DNA of 64,000 bases from Robertmurraya korlensis NBRC 107688. Lineage in GTDB: Bacteria; Bacillota; Bacilli; Bacillales; Cytobacillaceae. The notes under the pieces were generated by a model, which saw only the letters and a list, made by a program, of their open reading frames with translations, was not told the origin of the DNA and did no database searches. The stretch spans positions 186,001 to 250,000 of the forward strand of contig NZ_BCVH01000003.1 of assembly GCF_001591645.1 (NCBI RefSeq). Reading direction: 5' to 3'. Each line of letters begins with the position of its first letter. Within the stretch, counting starts at the first letter, position 1. Position numbers and translations under genes: made by a program. Positions 34,021-42,606 of this stretch are shown here, piece after piece.

Positions 34021-35286
34021 ATGAAATATACATTTCCTGAATCGTTCCTATGGGGAACAGCAACATCTGCCTACCAGGTAGAAGGTAACAATAAACAATC
34101 AGATATGTGGGCGGAAGAGTATTCAGAAGGATCACCGTATAAGGATTTTTCCGGTGACGCGGTCGATCACTACAATCGATACAAGCAGGATATTGAATTG
34201 ATGGCGAGGTTAGGGTTGAACAGTTACCGTTTTTCCATCGAGTGGTCAAGAATTGAACCAGAACCAGGGGTGTATTCAAAAGAGGAGATCAACCATTATC
34301 GCGATGTCATAAAAGCTTGTTATGACAATCAGCTCACACCTGTTGTGACAATGATGCATTTTACTTCACCACAGTGGTTGATGCAGATAGGAGGGTGGAG
34401 AAATCCAAAAACGGCCGACCTTTTTGCCAAGTATTGCGAGGTGGTGTTTGAGGAGCTGGGGCAGGACATTCCTTATGTCTTGACGATGAACGAAGTCAAT
34501 TTACCGGTGATGTTAAAAGAACTGTTCATTAATCTAGATTTTATGCCGCCAGTAGGTGTGGATGCTAAGTCATGGACAGCACCAGGCTGGCGTGAATCAG
34601 CTGCCCAAAAATGCGGTACTACCATCTATCAATATTTCACCTTCCATATGGCTTCTGATGAGGTGTCATTAGAAATTGTGAAAGAGGCCCATTGTAAAGC
34701 CCGAGCGGTTATGAAGAAGATCAATCCGTTAACTAAAGTTGGGTTATCTTTGGCGCTGCCAGAAATTCAAGCCATTGATGGCGGGGAAGAGCAGGCGACA
34801 AAGGTTTGGTATGATTACTTTGGACAATTTACATCTGCGATTGAAGGAGACGATTTCTTAGGAATACAGAATTATACCCGTGAAATTTATGGGCCACAAG
34901 GTCAAGTTCCGGTTGCGGAAGGAACAGAAGTGACGGCGATGGGGTATGAGTACTATCCAGAAGCATTGGCTGGTACGATTCGAAATGTGGTGAAAGAACT
35001 AGATATCCCTGTGATGGTAACCGAACACGGCATAGCCACGAACGATGACAGCCGCCGGGTCGAATTTATCCAACGAGGACTGAAAGAATTGCATTCGTGC
35101 ATCGAGGACGGAATTCAAGTAATTGGGTATCTTTATTGGTCTACATTTGATAACTATGAATGGACCTTTGGATATGAACCGAAGTTCGGGATTATTGCAG
35201 TGAATAGGGATACCCAAGAGAGACAAGTAAAAGAGAGCGGACGTGTGTTAGGGAATATTTCAAAAAACAACGCTGTTTCTGTTTAG
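34021..35286 (+). CDS. GH1 family beta-glycosidase (paralog 2)
   Basis: 421 residues, closely similar throughout to the GH1 at 6942. It shares the unusual active-site contexts: acid/base Glu in TMNEVNLP and nucleophile Glu in VTEHGIAT. FLWGTATSAYQVEGN is at the N-terminus and there is no signal peptide. The ribosome site GCGGAGG precedes ATG 34021. It is followed after 37 bp by a GH43 enzyme, which suggests that this copy handles a xylose-containing beta-glycoside. Divergently transcribed from araC 2. Confidence 0.9.
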   Translation: MKYTFPESFLWGTATSAYQVEGNNKQSDMWAEEYSEGSPYKDFSGDAVDHYNRYKQDIELMARLGLNSYRFSIEWSRIEPEPGVYSKEEINHYRDVIKACYDNQLTPVVTMMHFTSPQWLMQIGGWRNPKTADLFAKYCEVVFEELGQDIPYVLTMNEVNLPVMLKELFINLDFMPPVGVDAKSWTAPGWRESAAQKCGTTIYQYFTFHMASDEVSLEIVKEAHCKARAVMKKINPLTKVGLSLALPEIQAIDGGEEQATKVWYDYFGQFTSAIEGDDFLGIQNYTREIYGPQGQVPVAEGTEVTAMGYEYYPEALAGTIRNVVKELDIPVMVTEHGIATNDDSRRVEFIQRGLKELHSCIEDGIQVIGYLYWSTFDNYEWTFGYEPKFGIIAVNRDTQERQVKESGRVLGNISKNNAVSV

Positions 35287-35323
35287 GTTGACACAAACTT
35301 TTTACCACGGAAGGAGATTCGTT

Positions 35324-36844
35324 ATGAAGTATACAAATCCTGTTATCCCTGGCTTTCATCCAGACCCAAGCATTTGTAATGTGGGAGAAGATTTTTATTT
35401 AGTGACAAGTTCATTTGAATATTTTCCCGGTGTCCCGATTTTCCATTCGAAGGACCTTGTTAATTGGAAACAAATAGGCCACTGCTTAACACGCGAAAGT
35501 CAATTGTCGCTGCATCAAGCCAAAAGTTCCTTGGGCATATTTGCCCCGACAATTCGGTATAACAATGGACGGTTTTATATGATTACGACTAATATGACTA
35601 GCAAAAAGAACTTTTTTGTTTGGGCTGAAAATCCAGAAGGTCCTTGGTCTGAGCCAATTTTTCTCGATTGGCCAGGCATTGATCCATCGTTACTGTTTGA
35701 TGAAGATGGAAAGGTGTATCTAAGCGGAACACAAGATATTTTTAGCGGAGAACCTATGGGGATTTATCAAGCAGAAATTGATATAGAGACAGGGAAACTT
35801 CTTTCTGAACGACGGTTGATTTGGGAAGGTATGGGCGGGGCTCATCCGGAAGGACCGCATCTTTACAATATAAACGGGACCTACTACTTAGTGATTGCTG
35901 AAGGAGGAACCGAATACGGGCATATGGTGACCATGGCTAGAAGCCAACAGCCATTTGGACCCTTCGAGGGTCATCCGAACAATCCGGTTCTTACTCACCG
36001 AAGCAGTGCCAGTCCCATTCAAGCAACAGGGCATGCTGATTTCATTCAATATACCGATGGCAGCTGGTGGACGGTATTTTTAGGAATCCGACCTGCACCC
36101 GTTCGTTTTAGTGGAAAGCACCATCATCTGGGAAGAGAAACCTTCCTGGCACCTGTTGAATGGAAAGAGGATGGCTGGCCATCTATTAGCACACCAGTAG
36201 AATTAGAAATGGACGGAAAATCACTTCAGATAGAGGGAAGGAAAGCGTGGCTTGAAAAGGACGATTTTGATCATGAAACCTTAGATTTCTCCTGGAGTTT
36301 TTTGAGAAATCCTAAGAAAGAAAGCTGGTCCTTATCTGAGCGACCAGGCTATCTTACCCTATATGGATCTTCTGTTTGTTTAGATGACGTGGATTCCCCG
36401 TCCTTTATCGGAAGAAGACAACAGCATTTTGAGTGCAACATCTCAACACTGCTTGAGTTCTCTCCAACCGAAGAAGGCGAAGAGGCTGGACTGACCGTCT
36501 TCATGAATGATCGATTTCATTATGAAATCGCGATGGGAATCCGTGATGAGGTGAAAAAGGTCTTCGTCAGACGTAGGGTCGGGTCGCTTTGGAAAGTAGA
36601 GATAGAGCATGAGTATGAACAAGATTCTATTATTCTATCGGTTCAGGCAGATGCCAAAAACTATACCTTCAGCTATCAATCACCGGGTGGAGACTCAATT
36701 ACTATGGGTACGGGAGAATGCTCTCTTTTATCGACGGAAGTAGCGGGTGGATTTACAGGGGTGTTCTTTGGACTGTATGCAACAGGAAACGGCCGACGTT
36801 CTACAGCTCCTGCGTATTTTGATTGGTTTGAGTATCGTTTGTAA
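35324..36844 (+). CDS. GH43 beta-xylosidase/arabinofuranosidase
   Basis: 506 residues. Five-bladed propeller with the general base Asp in GFHPDPSICNVGEDFYLV, the pKa-modulating Asp in WPGIDPSLLFDEDG and the acid Glu in GGAHPEGPHLYN. From about residue 320 a C-terminal beta-sandwich domain follows, as in bacterial beta-xylosidases of this group. Start is ATG 35324 with GGAAGGAG before it; the TTG-initiated extension to 35288 has no ribosome site. No signal peptide, so it works on imported xylo-oligosaccharides. No dedicated importer lies next to it. Confidence 0.92.
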   Translation: MKYTNPVIPGFHPDPSICNVGEDFYLVTSSFEYFPGVPIFHSKDLVNWKQIGHCLTRESQLSLHQAKSSLGIFAPTIRYNNGRFYMITTNMTSKKNFFVWAENPEGPWSEPIFLDWPGIDPSLLFDEDGKVYLSGTQDIFSGEPMGIYQAEIDIETGKLLSERRLIWEGMGGAHPEGPHLYNINGTYYLVIAEGGTEYGHMVTMARSQQPFGPFEGHPNNPVLTHRSSASPIQATGHADFIQYTDGSWWTVFLGIRPAPVRFSGKHHHLGRETFLAPVEWKEDGWPSISTPVELEMDGKSLQIEGRKAWLEKDDFDHETLDFSWSFLRNPKKESWSLSERPGYLTLYGSSVCLDDVDSPSFIGRRQQHFECNISTLLEFSPTEEGEEAGLTVFMNDRFHYEIAMGIRDEVKKVFVRRRVGSLWKVEIEHEYEQDSIILSVQADAKNYTFSYQSPGGDSITMGTGECSLLSTEVAGGFTGVFFGLYATGNGRRSTAPAYFDWFEYRL

Positions 36845-36864
36845 TGACTAAACAATAGAAAGTT

Positions 36865-36892
36865 CCATTCAATGTGAATGGGGCTTTTCATT
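36865..36892 (+). terminator. Terminator after GH43
   Basis: Stem CCATTCA / TGAATGG with a 3-base loop, then GGCTTTTCATTT. Confidence 0.65.
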
Positions 36893-36912
36893 TAGGTTAC
36901 AAAACCCTTTTG

Positions 36913-36977
36913 AATTATCGATTCAATGACAGTAGCAGCACCGGCTATGGCCAAAATAAAAAGTAAGGAAGGATCTG
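36913..36977 (-). pseudogene. Remnant of the 3' end of a DUF1360 gene
   Basis: On the minus strand this encodes PSLLFILAIAGAATVIESI, nearly the same as the last residues of the intact DUF1360 protein at 43988-44296 (PLFLILAVAGAAAVIESKI). Nothing else of the gene remains. The adjacent CTGTTTCTCTTCAT also resembles the sequence upstream of the intact gene (44338-44352), so the body was probably deleted between them. Confidence 0.6.
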
Positions 36978-37167
36978 TTTCTCTTCATATTTTAAAAGGT
37001 TGGGCTTTTTTGTAGATGATTACTACGTAACCACTTTGTTTCTGCTTTAGCAGTCGTATTAATAGAGAAGGTCAGGAATACCAACGTTTGTTTAAGATGG
37101 TTTTTACAAACTTCTTTGAGAAAATATACCTATAAATTACAATATAATGGTAGAATTAAAATAATTA

Positions 37168-37449
37168 AGTACTATTTTAGTAACAGGAGACTATGGTGCT
37201 GATCTTGTGCTTTCAAATAATGAAAAAAAAATTGTCGTGCAGGCCAAGAGGTACAAAAAGAAAGTTGGCTTGAAGGCCGTTCAAGAGGTTGTATCTGCTA
37301 AGAACTATTATAAGGCTGATGAATGTTGGGTTATCACAAACAACTATTTCACTGCACCAGCTGTCAAATTAGCACAATCAAATAATGTATCATTAATTGA
37401 CAGAGACTTATTGATTAAGTGGATGTTAGAAATAAAAAATGCAGCATGA
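37168..37449 (+). pseudogene. Truncated Mrr-type restriction endonuclease core
   Basis: An open frame of about 93 codons encodes GDYGADLVLSNNEKK and VVQAKRYKKKVGLKAVQEVV, the second half of the Mrr_cat nuclease fold (D...QAK). The first half of the domain and any start codon with a ribosome site are missing: the frame begins after a stop at 37162. It continues to a natural C-terminus (LIDRDLLIKWM). It could be a decayed gene or the 3' piece of an older insertion. The following 280 bp hold only a terminator and the sigma-factor promoter. Confidence 0.7.
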
Positions 37450-37535
37450 CAATCATAAAATAGTTTCATATAACGTATTAATTTGATCAGATTGAAGAAA
37501 AGGAGCAGTATCCGTTCGTCGAATATGTAATTAGG

Positions 37536-37566
37536 CCTTACTTCAAGTGGGAAGTAAGGTTTTTCT
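37536..37566 (+). terminator. Terminator downstream of the Mrr fragment
   Basis: Perfect 9-bp stem CCTTACTTC / GAAGTAAGG with a 6-base loop, followed by TTTTTCTT. Confidence 0.8.
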
Positions 37567-37677
37567 TATTTATACGGTAGGGGCGTACACTTTAAATAAG
37601 AAGGAGGCTAGGCTAGTTATCACCCCCTTATGTTGATTATCGATAGAAAGTTATTAAAAAATATTTTAGGATATATA

Positions 37678-37703
37678 GAACATTTGACCGAATGTCATTC
37701 GTC
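37678..37703 (+). promoter_or_regulatory. Possible ECF-type promoter of the sigma operon
   Basis: GAAC at 37678-37681 and CGTC at 37700-37703, 18 bp apart, resemble the -35 (GAAC) and -10 (CGTC) of ECF sigma promoters. This would make the operon autoregulated. It ends 34 bp before the sigma start codon. Confidence 0.35.
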
Positions 37704-37737
37704 TAATTAATAAATATAAAGAAGCGTGAGGAGAGAC

Positions 37738-38289
37738 ATGATTGAGAAAATAAAGAATAATGAAGCAACTGTATTAAGTCATTTAAACAGCCAAGAGAAA
37801 CTAGCGTGGTTAATGAAGGAATACGGGAACGATATTATTCGAATTGCCTATACATACTTAAAACAAGAACAGTTAGCTGAGGATGTTGCTCAAGAGGTAT
37901 TTATTAAGTGCTATGAAAAATTAGATACCTTTCGCAATGAATCTTCTTATAAAACTTGGCTAATAAAAATAACTGTTAACAAATGTAAAGATGTCTTAAG
38001 AAGTTGGTCCTATAGAAACCTGTTGGTTACTGACTTTATAAGAGAAAACCTTATTTCATACAGTAAAGAACCAAAAGAAATAGATGATAAAAAAGAATTG
38101 GTGTCTAGTAAAGTAATAGAGTTGCCTGTGAAATTAAGGGAAGTCATTATTCTTTATTATTTTCAAGAACTTACGATTGAAGAAATCTCCGAGCTATTAG
38201 AGGTACATTCAACCACAGTGAGAACTAGGATGCATCGAGGTCGCCTAAAGTTAAAAGAAATGTTTAAAGGGGAGAGTAATCATGGATAA
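37738..38289 (+). CDS. ECF-family RNA polymerase sigma factor
   Basis: 183 residues from ATG 37738 (GTGAGGAGAG serves as ribosome site; the upstream GTG overlaps it). Region 2 spans about 25-95 with DVAQEVFIKCYEKLDTFRNESSYKTWL. Region 4 is at the C-terminus with LREVIILYYFQELTIEEISELLEVHSTTVRTRMHRGR-type sequence. The adjacent gene, overlapping by 8 bp, encodes a single-span membrane protein that is the likely anti-sigma factor. The stress sensed is unknown. Confidence 0.92.
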   Translation: MIEKIKNNEATVLSHLNSQEKLAWLMKEYGNDIIRIAYTYLKQEQLAEDVAQEVFIKCYEKLDTFRNESSYKTWLIKITVNKCKDVLRSWSYRNLLVTDFIRENLISYSKEPKEIDDKKELVSSKVIELPVKLREVIILYYFQELTIEEISELLEVHSTTVRTRMHRGRLKLKEMFKGESNHG

Positions 38290-39799
38290 AGAATTAAAAC
38301 ATATAAAAGAAGAAATCAATGATGAACTCCTCAATCATATTAGTTTTAAAGAGCAGCACATACACCAAGTGCTACATTCAATAAATAAACCAAAACCTAG
38401 TAAGAAGTTTCAAATGAAGAATAAATTTGGAGCAGTGTTAAGTTTTGCAGTCGTTACCTTAATGTTTTCAGGTATTAGCTTCTTTGTTGGAACACAGTTG
38501 CAACAAAGAAATGATGAAAAGAAAATGGCAGATGAAATTAAAGTTGATGAAAAGAAAACAGAAACAAAAAAAGAGAGAGAAAAGTCAGTGTATATCCCTC
38601 CAGATAAGGAGGAGAATTACGAAGACATGACTAAGGAAGAAATCCTCACAAAGATGATTAATTCCATTGATTATTTTGAGACAGCTAAAGGGAAGTATCA
38701 AGTTCACTATAGTTTTTACGAGGATCATGCGTTTGAAATTGTTGAGTATTCATTAAGTATGAAAAATCAACTTGGCGGATACGGGATAACTACAAATGAA
38801 AAAGGAGAAATACGAGAAGAATATTATAACGGTGAAAAGGTCTGGATGTTATCTGATTCTTCCAAAACGTATAGAGAGTTCCAAGCATCAGGCTGGCATT
38901 TAGGTGGTACTACTTTAAGCTTAGACCAAGCATTTTCAATGGATTCAGAAGGGACCCCTTATACAGACTATAGAGAAAGCCCACCTTTTAGTGCAGCAGA
39001 CGCAACTTTATTTCCTTATGAAATTGCATCGAATTATACTCGTGACCTAAACCAATGGGAAATTGAAAACCAGAACGAGGAATTGCTGGGACATAATACC
39101 TTAGTGATTAAAGGCATTAAGTATACTAGAGATTTTCAGTCGTTTCGTTTTTGGGTAGATAAAGACACAGGGATTCTCTTAAAGTATGAGACGTATAACG
39201 GAAACGGGGAAGTGGTTGATTATTTACATCCACTAAGCCTAGAAGTGAATATCCCAGTTAATAGTGAAATATTTTCACCAGATCTGGAAGGATATGAGGA
39301 AGAAAAGGATCCAATAGACGTTGTTGATCCTCGTGAAGCGGAAGTGGTGCATGTCGCTGGAACGAAATCCCCTGAGGAGATAGACGATGTGTTTGCCCTT
39401 ATGAAAAAGGATATGCCATTCCTATTTGAATTTACCCATCCAGACTTACAATTATCTTCTGCTAGTTATGAGACATTTAAAGACTATAAAATTGGCTACT
39501 TATACTACATGCTTGACAGAGATGGAGACAAAAACTCCTCGCAGATGTTGTCCGTGAGGGTTCACCACAAGGACTCTTATGTAAGAAGTATAGGAAGCTT
39601 CGAGTTAATAGGTGATACTAGGATCTCACCTTTTTCATTGAACGATATTCAATGGGAGGGGACGGTTATGAATGATGGTGAAGGTGATTGGGTGCATCTC
39701 ACGGGGAAAAAAGGTGAATATATCTATGATGTAGTAAATCAACACATCTCACTTAAAGAAACCCAAGAATTTCTTGAAAATTTTAAAGCAGCAGAGTAA
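38282..39799 (+). CDS. Membrane-anchored anti-sigma-like protein
   Basis: 505 residues. A cytoplasmic N-terminus of about 55 residues precedes one transmembrane helix (about 56-78). A charged linker and a large extracellular domain follow. The extracellular part (about 120-330) has the look of LolA/RseB-type lipid-binding sheets (RDFQSFRFWVDKDTGILLKYE), often found in sigma regulators of Bacilli. The last 150 residues form a further domain I do not recognise. Overlap with the ECF sigma gene is the main evidence for an anti-sigma role. Confidence 0.75.
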   Translation: MDKELKHIKEEINDELLNHISFKEQHIHQVLHSINKPKPSKKFQMKNKFGAVLSFAVVTLMFSGISFFVGTQLQQRNDEKKMADEIKVDEKKTETKKEREKSVYIPPDKEENYEDMTKEEILTKMINSIDYFETAKGKYQVHYSFYEDHAFEIVEYSLSMKNQLGGYGITTNEKGEIREEYYNGEKVWMLSDSSKTYREFQASGWHLGGTTLSLDQAFSMDSEGTPYTDYRESPPFSAADATLFPYEIASNYTRDLNQWEIENQNEELLGHNTLVIKGIKYTRDFQSFRFWVDKDTGILLKYETYNGNGEVVDYLHPLSLEVNIPVNSEIFSPDLEGYEEEKDPIDVVDPREAEVVHVAGTKSPEEIDDVFALMKKDMPFLFEFTHPDLQLSSASYETFKDYKIGYLYYMLDRDGDKNSSQMLSVRVHHKDSYVRSIGSFELIGDTRISPFSLNDIQWEGTVMNDGEGDWVHLTGKKGEYIYDVVNQHISLKETQEFLENFKAAE

Positions 39800-39909
39800 A
39801 TAAATACTTAAATAGAATTAGAATGGGGTAGAAGTATAATAATTGTCATCTTCTTGATTTTACTTTCACCTCTGAATACTAAAGAACCAGACATTAATAT
39901 TATTTCCTT

Positions 39910-39944
39910 CTGTCGACAAACTAAAAACACAAGTTTGTCGACAG
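39910..39944. repeat. Perfect 13-bp inverted repeat with GTCGAC
   Basis: CTGTCGACAAACT and its complement flank a 9-base A-rich loop. It lies between convergent genes and next to a second hairpin (39951-39964). It could serve as a minus-strand terminator for the ECF S-component gene, but has no strong T-run. Confidence 0.6.
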
Positions 39945-39950
39945 CCTTAA

Positions 39951-39974
39951 GCAGCCAAGGCTGCTATTTTTTTC
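39951..39974 (+). terminator. Terminator for the anti-sigma gene, overlapping the end of the next gene
   Basis: GCAGCC / GGCTGC around AA, followed by TATTTTTTTC on the plus strand. The T-run encodes the final lysines and stop of the minus-strand S-component gene. Confidence 0.7.
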
Positions 39975-40551
39975 TCATTCTTACTAACGGTTTTGAAATA
40001 ATTGGAGTCAACACACCTGAAAGAATAGCTTCAGTAATTCCATTAGTGGCTACAATAGTTAGGAGTGCAGGCAAGAGCTCGTCCATGTCCAACTTTAAAA
40101 AGTTCGCATAGGGCTCCCCATAAAATAAATAAATGAATCCAAGCACCAAAACAGTATTTGTTAAAGATCCGAGCACACCAGCAATACTCATTCTTGCTGT
40201 TTCATTGAGCTTCCCACTAAGTAACCGATGGAACACGAATGCAGCAACCACACCAATTAAAATTCGAGGCAAAACGGATACAAGTGGATTCGTGAAAACA
40301 ATGGGTGCAATAATGCTTGTCGGGGCGATAAATGCCCTGATGAACGTGATGATTCCCCATATGCCGCCTACAATGGCTCCTTCCTTTGTTCCAAGTACGA
40401 TTGCTGCGGTAATAACCGTTATCTGAATAATCGTCAAGCTAAGCGGTCCCATCGGGATATATCCTAAAAACGGGACTGTCGTTTGAATAATGATGATGGC
40501 AGAAAGCATCCCTAATAGGACTATTCGGAATGTTTTATTTTTTTTGTTCAT
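39964..40551 (-). CDS. ECF transporter S component (vitamin uptake, PanT-like)
   Basis: 195 residues with five or six helices. The pattern GPLSLTIIQITVITAAIVLGTKEGAIVGG-type sequence near residues 35-65 is that of ECF-transporter substrate-binding S components. TNTVLVLGFIYLFYG and a basic C-terminus are also usual. The overall resemblance is to pantothenate-type S components, but the vitamin cannot be assigned from the sequence. No energising module (EcfA1A2T) is nearby; it would be shared. GGAGG precedes ATG 40551 on the minus strand. Confidence 0.8.
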   Translation of the reverse strand: MNKKNKTFRIVLLGMLSAIIIIQTTVPFLGYIPMGPLSLTIIQITVITAAIVLGTKEGAIVGGIWGIITFIRAFIAPTSIIAPIVFTNPLVSVLPRILIGVVAAFVFHRLLSGKLNETARMSIAGVLGSLTNTVLVLGFIYLFYGEPYANFLKLDMDELLPALLTIVATNGITEAILSGVLTPIISKPLVRMRKK

Positions 40552-40745
40552 GAACTGCCTCCTTTCAAACTAATAATATATTTTTTGTTATCATTCTACA
40601 AATACAAAATAGACAATAAGGGACTAAGCAAAAAATAAACTTTGTTTTAAATTTATGTGCTATGATATAAAAAGTTAGGCAAATTTTGGTAATGTTTTGA
40701 ATGTATTGCCATGTATAAATAAGTCGTGTCGAAAGTGGGAGAAGG

Positions 40746-41351
40746 ATGATGAGGATATTCTTTTTAATGATTTCTGTATTTCTGTTATTAGTGGCTTGTG
40801 ACAACCCACACGCTATTACTGAAAGTACATTAGGCAGATCTGAATTAACAGAACGGGAACGAGCATTACTCACAACCGCGGCTTCTCAATCTTTTGTATA
40901 TGATTTTTCTGTAGAAGAGGAGTATAAGAACATAAACATTTGGGTTGATAGATATGAATTTGGAAAACTGAAAACGGATCATCCCAATGGAGTAACGATG
41001 GGTCTAGACGAACACAAAGGCATGATTATTTTCTCAACAAATAGAGTAATAGGTCATGAAGATCAAATCGCGTTTCGAATTGGTGTGTATTCAGATCAAT
41101 CAACAGCAGTAGGTGAATATACAGAGACGATGCCTACTGATTATGAAAAGAATCTAGTGAGCGGATGGGGGGATAACATTTCAGGCAAAGAAGCATTTAT
41201 TCCGAATATGGTGTTAGGGAGTATGAATTATAGCAGTGCTGGTAATGGAACCTTATTTCATAACGAATTACAACTAGATGAAGATTTGTTTCAAGAAGTT
41301 CTGAAAGAATATGATGTGTCCTTCATATTTAGAGTTAATTTTACAAAATAA
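40746..41351 (+). CDS. Small lipoprotein of unknown function
   Basis: 201 residues (ATG 40746 or ATG 40749; the AGAAGG next to them favours 40749). The signal peptide ends in lipobox LLVAC, followed by DNPHAIT. The mature part is a mixed alpha/beta sequence with many aromatic and acidic residues (FVYDFSVEEEYKNINIWVDRYEFG) and no motif I recognise. It is transcribed alone and ends at a bidirectional hairpin. Confidence 0.8.
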   Translation: MMRIFFLMISVFLLLVACDNPHAITESTLGRSELTERERALLTTAASQSFVYDFSVEEEYKNINIWVDRYEFGKLKTDHPNGVTMGLDEHKGMIIFSTNRVIGHEDQIAFRIGVYSDQSTAVGEYTETMPTDYEKNLVSGWGDNISGKEAFIPNMVLGSMNYSSAGNGTLFHNELQLDEDLFQEVLKEYDVSFIFRVNFTK

Positions 41352-41362
41352 CCAATATAAAT

Positions 41363-41388
41363 AACACCTTAGAATAATCTAAGGTGTT
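41363..41388. terminator. Bidirectional terminator
   Basis: Stem AACACCTTAGA / TCTAAGGTGTT around ATAA, between convergent genes. Confidence 0.8.
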
Positions 41389-41395
41389 CGTACAT

Positions 41396-42367
41396 CTAGG
41401 AATAGTGTTTTAAAATTCCATTTTTATTTCTGTTTTTATCATGATACATATTTTTGTCAGCTCTAGAGAATAAATGGTTCATATTGTTCAAAGAATGATC
41501 ACAGAAAGAAACCCCAATAGATAGTTTGATTTCCCTCGTAGAGGTTTCATTATAGCTCTTAAACTCTTTTATTATTTGATCGACTAAATCATTCGCGGCA
41601 TCCTCTGTTGCATGTTCAAGTATGAGAGCAAACTCGTCTCCGCCAAGTCTAGCAACTGTTACTAAATCCGAGGAGAATCTATTGAGTAGCCCCGCTGTTT
41701 CTTTGATGATAAAATCTCCTTCTTTATGTCCAAAATGGTCATTAACATATTTCAACTCGTCTAAATCACATATGATAATAGCTACAGGAACGTTTGACGT
41801 TTGATCAAGCCATTCAAATTTATTTTCAAAGTACTCCCGATTATATATACCAGTTAAAGAATCGTGGCTAATTTGATACTGTAACTCCTGTTCTAATTTG
41901 ATTTTATCATCAATATTTCTTAGAACTCCTTGTATAGCAACTAGCTTTCCATTTTTATAAATGGGAGTAGCATATTCTTCGAAATATCTATACTCCCCAT
42001 TTTTATCAAGCCATCGCTGTACAATACTCTCGTCAAAATTAAGTTCCCCCTTAACCTTTTTTTCAAGAATATGATAATCATCGGGGTGAATATCTATAAA
42101 GGGTACCTCGGAATTCTTAAAGGCACGTTCAATGGAACCTGCTCCAAAAAAATGTTCAGCTGAAGGACTAAGATACTTATATTCTCTTTTTGGATAAACC
42201 TGATAATAATATAGAAAATCCCTTGTGTTTTCAATTATGTGAACAAAACTTTTCTGATTTTCTAGTACCTTCCTTTTATGATTTTCCCGTCTTCTATATA
42301 AGAAGGGGATAATCAAACTAACTATAGCCATCCCTGTAAGTAACCCAGTTGTATAATTCATACTCAT
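41396..42367 (-). CDS. Diguanylate cyclase: membrane helix, PAS, GGDEF
   Basis: 323 residues. One N-terminal helix (about 5-25), then a PAS domain (about 45-160, with PAC-like YRYFEEYATPIYKNGKLVAIQGVLRNI). The GGDEF domain follows from about 165: HDSLTGIYNREYFENKF and an intact catalytic loop ARLGGDEFAL. No RxxD inhibitory site is seen before GGDEF (residues there are FSSD, and the spacing differs). It makes c-di-GMP from two GTP. The gene lies behind a c-di-GMP-I riboswitch (42502-42588), so its own product should control it. Confidence 0.93.
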   Translation of the reverse strand: MSMNYTTGLLTGMAIVSLIIPFLYRRRENHKRKVLENQKSFVHIIENTRDFLYYYQVYPKREYKYLSPSAEHFFGAGSIERAFKNSEVPFIDIHPDDYHILEKKVKGELNFDESIVQRWLDKNGEYRYFEEYATPIYKNGKLVAIQGVLRNIDDKIKLEQELQYQISHDSLTGIYNREYFENKFEWLDQTSNVPVAIIICDLDELKYVNDHFGHKEGDFIIKETAGLLNRFSSDLVTVARLGGDEFALILEHATEDAANDLVDQIIKEFKSYNETSTREIKLSIGVSFCDHSLNNMNHLFSRADKNMYHDKNRNKNGILKHYS

Positions 42368-42459
42368 TTAGACCCTCATCTTTTAGAATATATTAAAAAA
42401 ATATATCATAACATTAAGTAAATGCATGTCTTTTAATCATATCGTCCTTAATATGATAA

Positions 42460-42588
42460 AAGGCCTATCGCTACCGATAGGCCTTACATTCCTCTCATCG
42501 GTAACTGGCTAACCTAGTCGAATATGACCTTAGTCCCTATAGTTTTGCGTCGTCATTTTTCAATGAGTTTGCCTATTCTATCCAATTA
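42460..42588 (-). promoter_or_regulatory. c-di-GMP-I (GEMM) riboswitch with terminator, ahead of the diguanylate cyclase
   Basis: Read on the minus strand, the aptamer shows the GEMM core in order. These are GGCAAAC, a TGAAAA tetraloop hairpin (GNRA-like), GACGCAAAAC, CTAAGG, and then TTAGCCAG before the closing strand. P1 is TAATTGG (42588-42582) with CCAGTTA (42508-42502). Behind it is a terminator, 11-bp stem AAGGCCTATCG / CGATAGGCCTT (42485-42460) followed by TTTTATC. ACCGAT (42502-42497) can pair with ATCGGT in the terminator loop and arm, giving an antiterminator that competes with P1. This predicts that c-di-GMP turns the gene off. Confidence 0.88.
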
Positions 42589-42606
42589 GTAAATAGTCCT
42601 ATTTTC

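Noticed and set aside
37450-37535. Possible gene fragment (EEKEQYPFVEYVIRPYF) after the Mrr remnant
   Set aside because: Only about 25 codons, no start or recognisable family; probably chance reading of the region before the terminator.
39854-40426. Plus-strand ORFs overlapping the ECF S-component gene
   Set aside because: They are antisense shadows of a clear membrane protein on the minus strand and lack ribosome sites.
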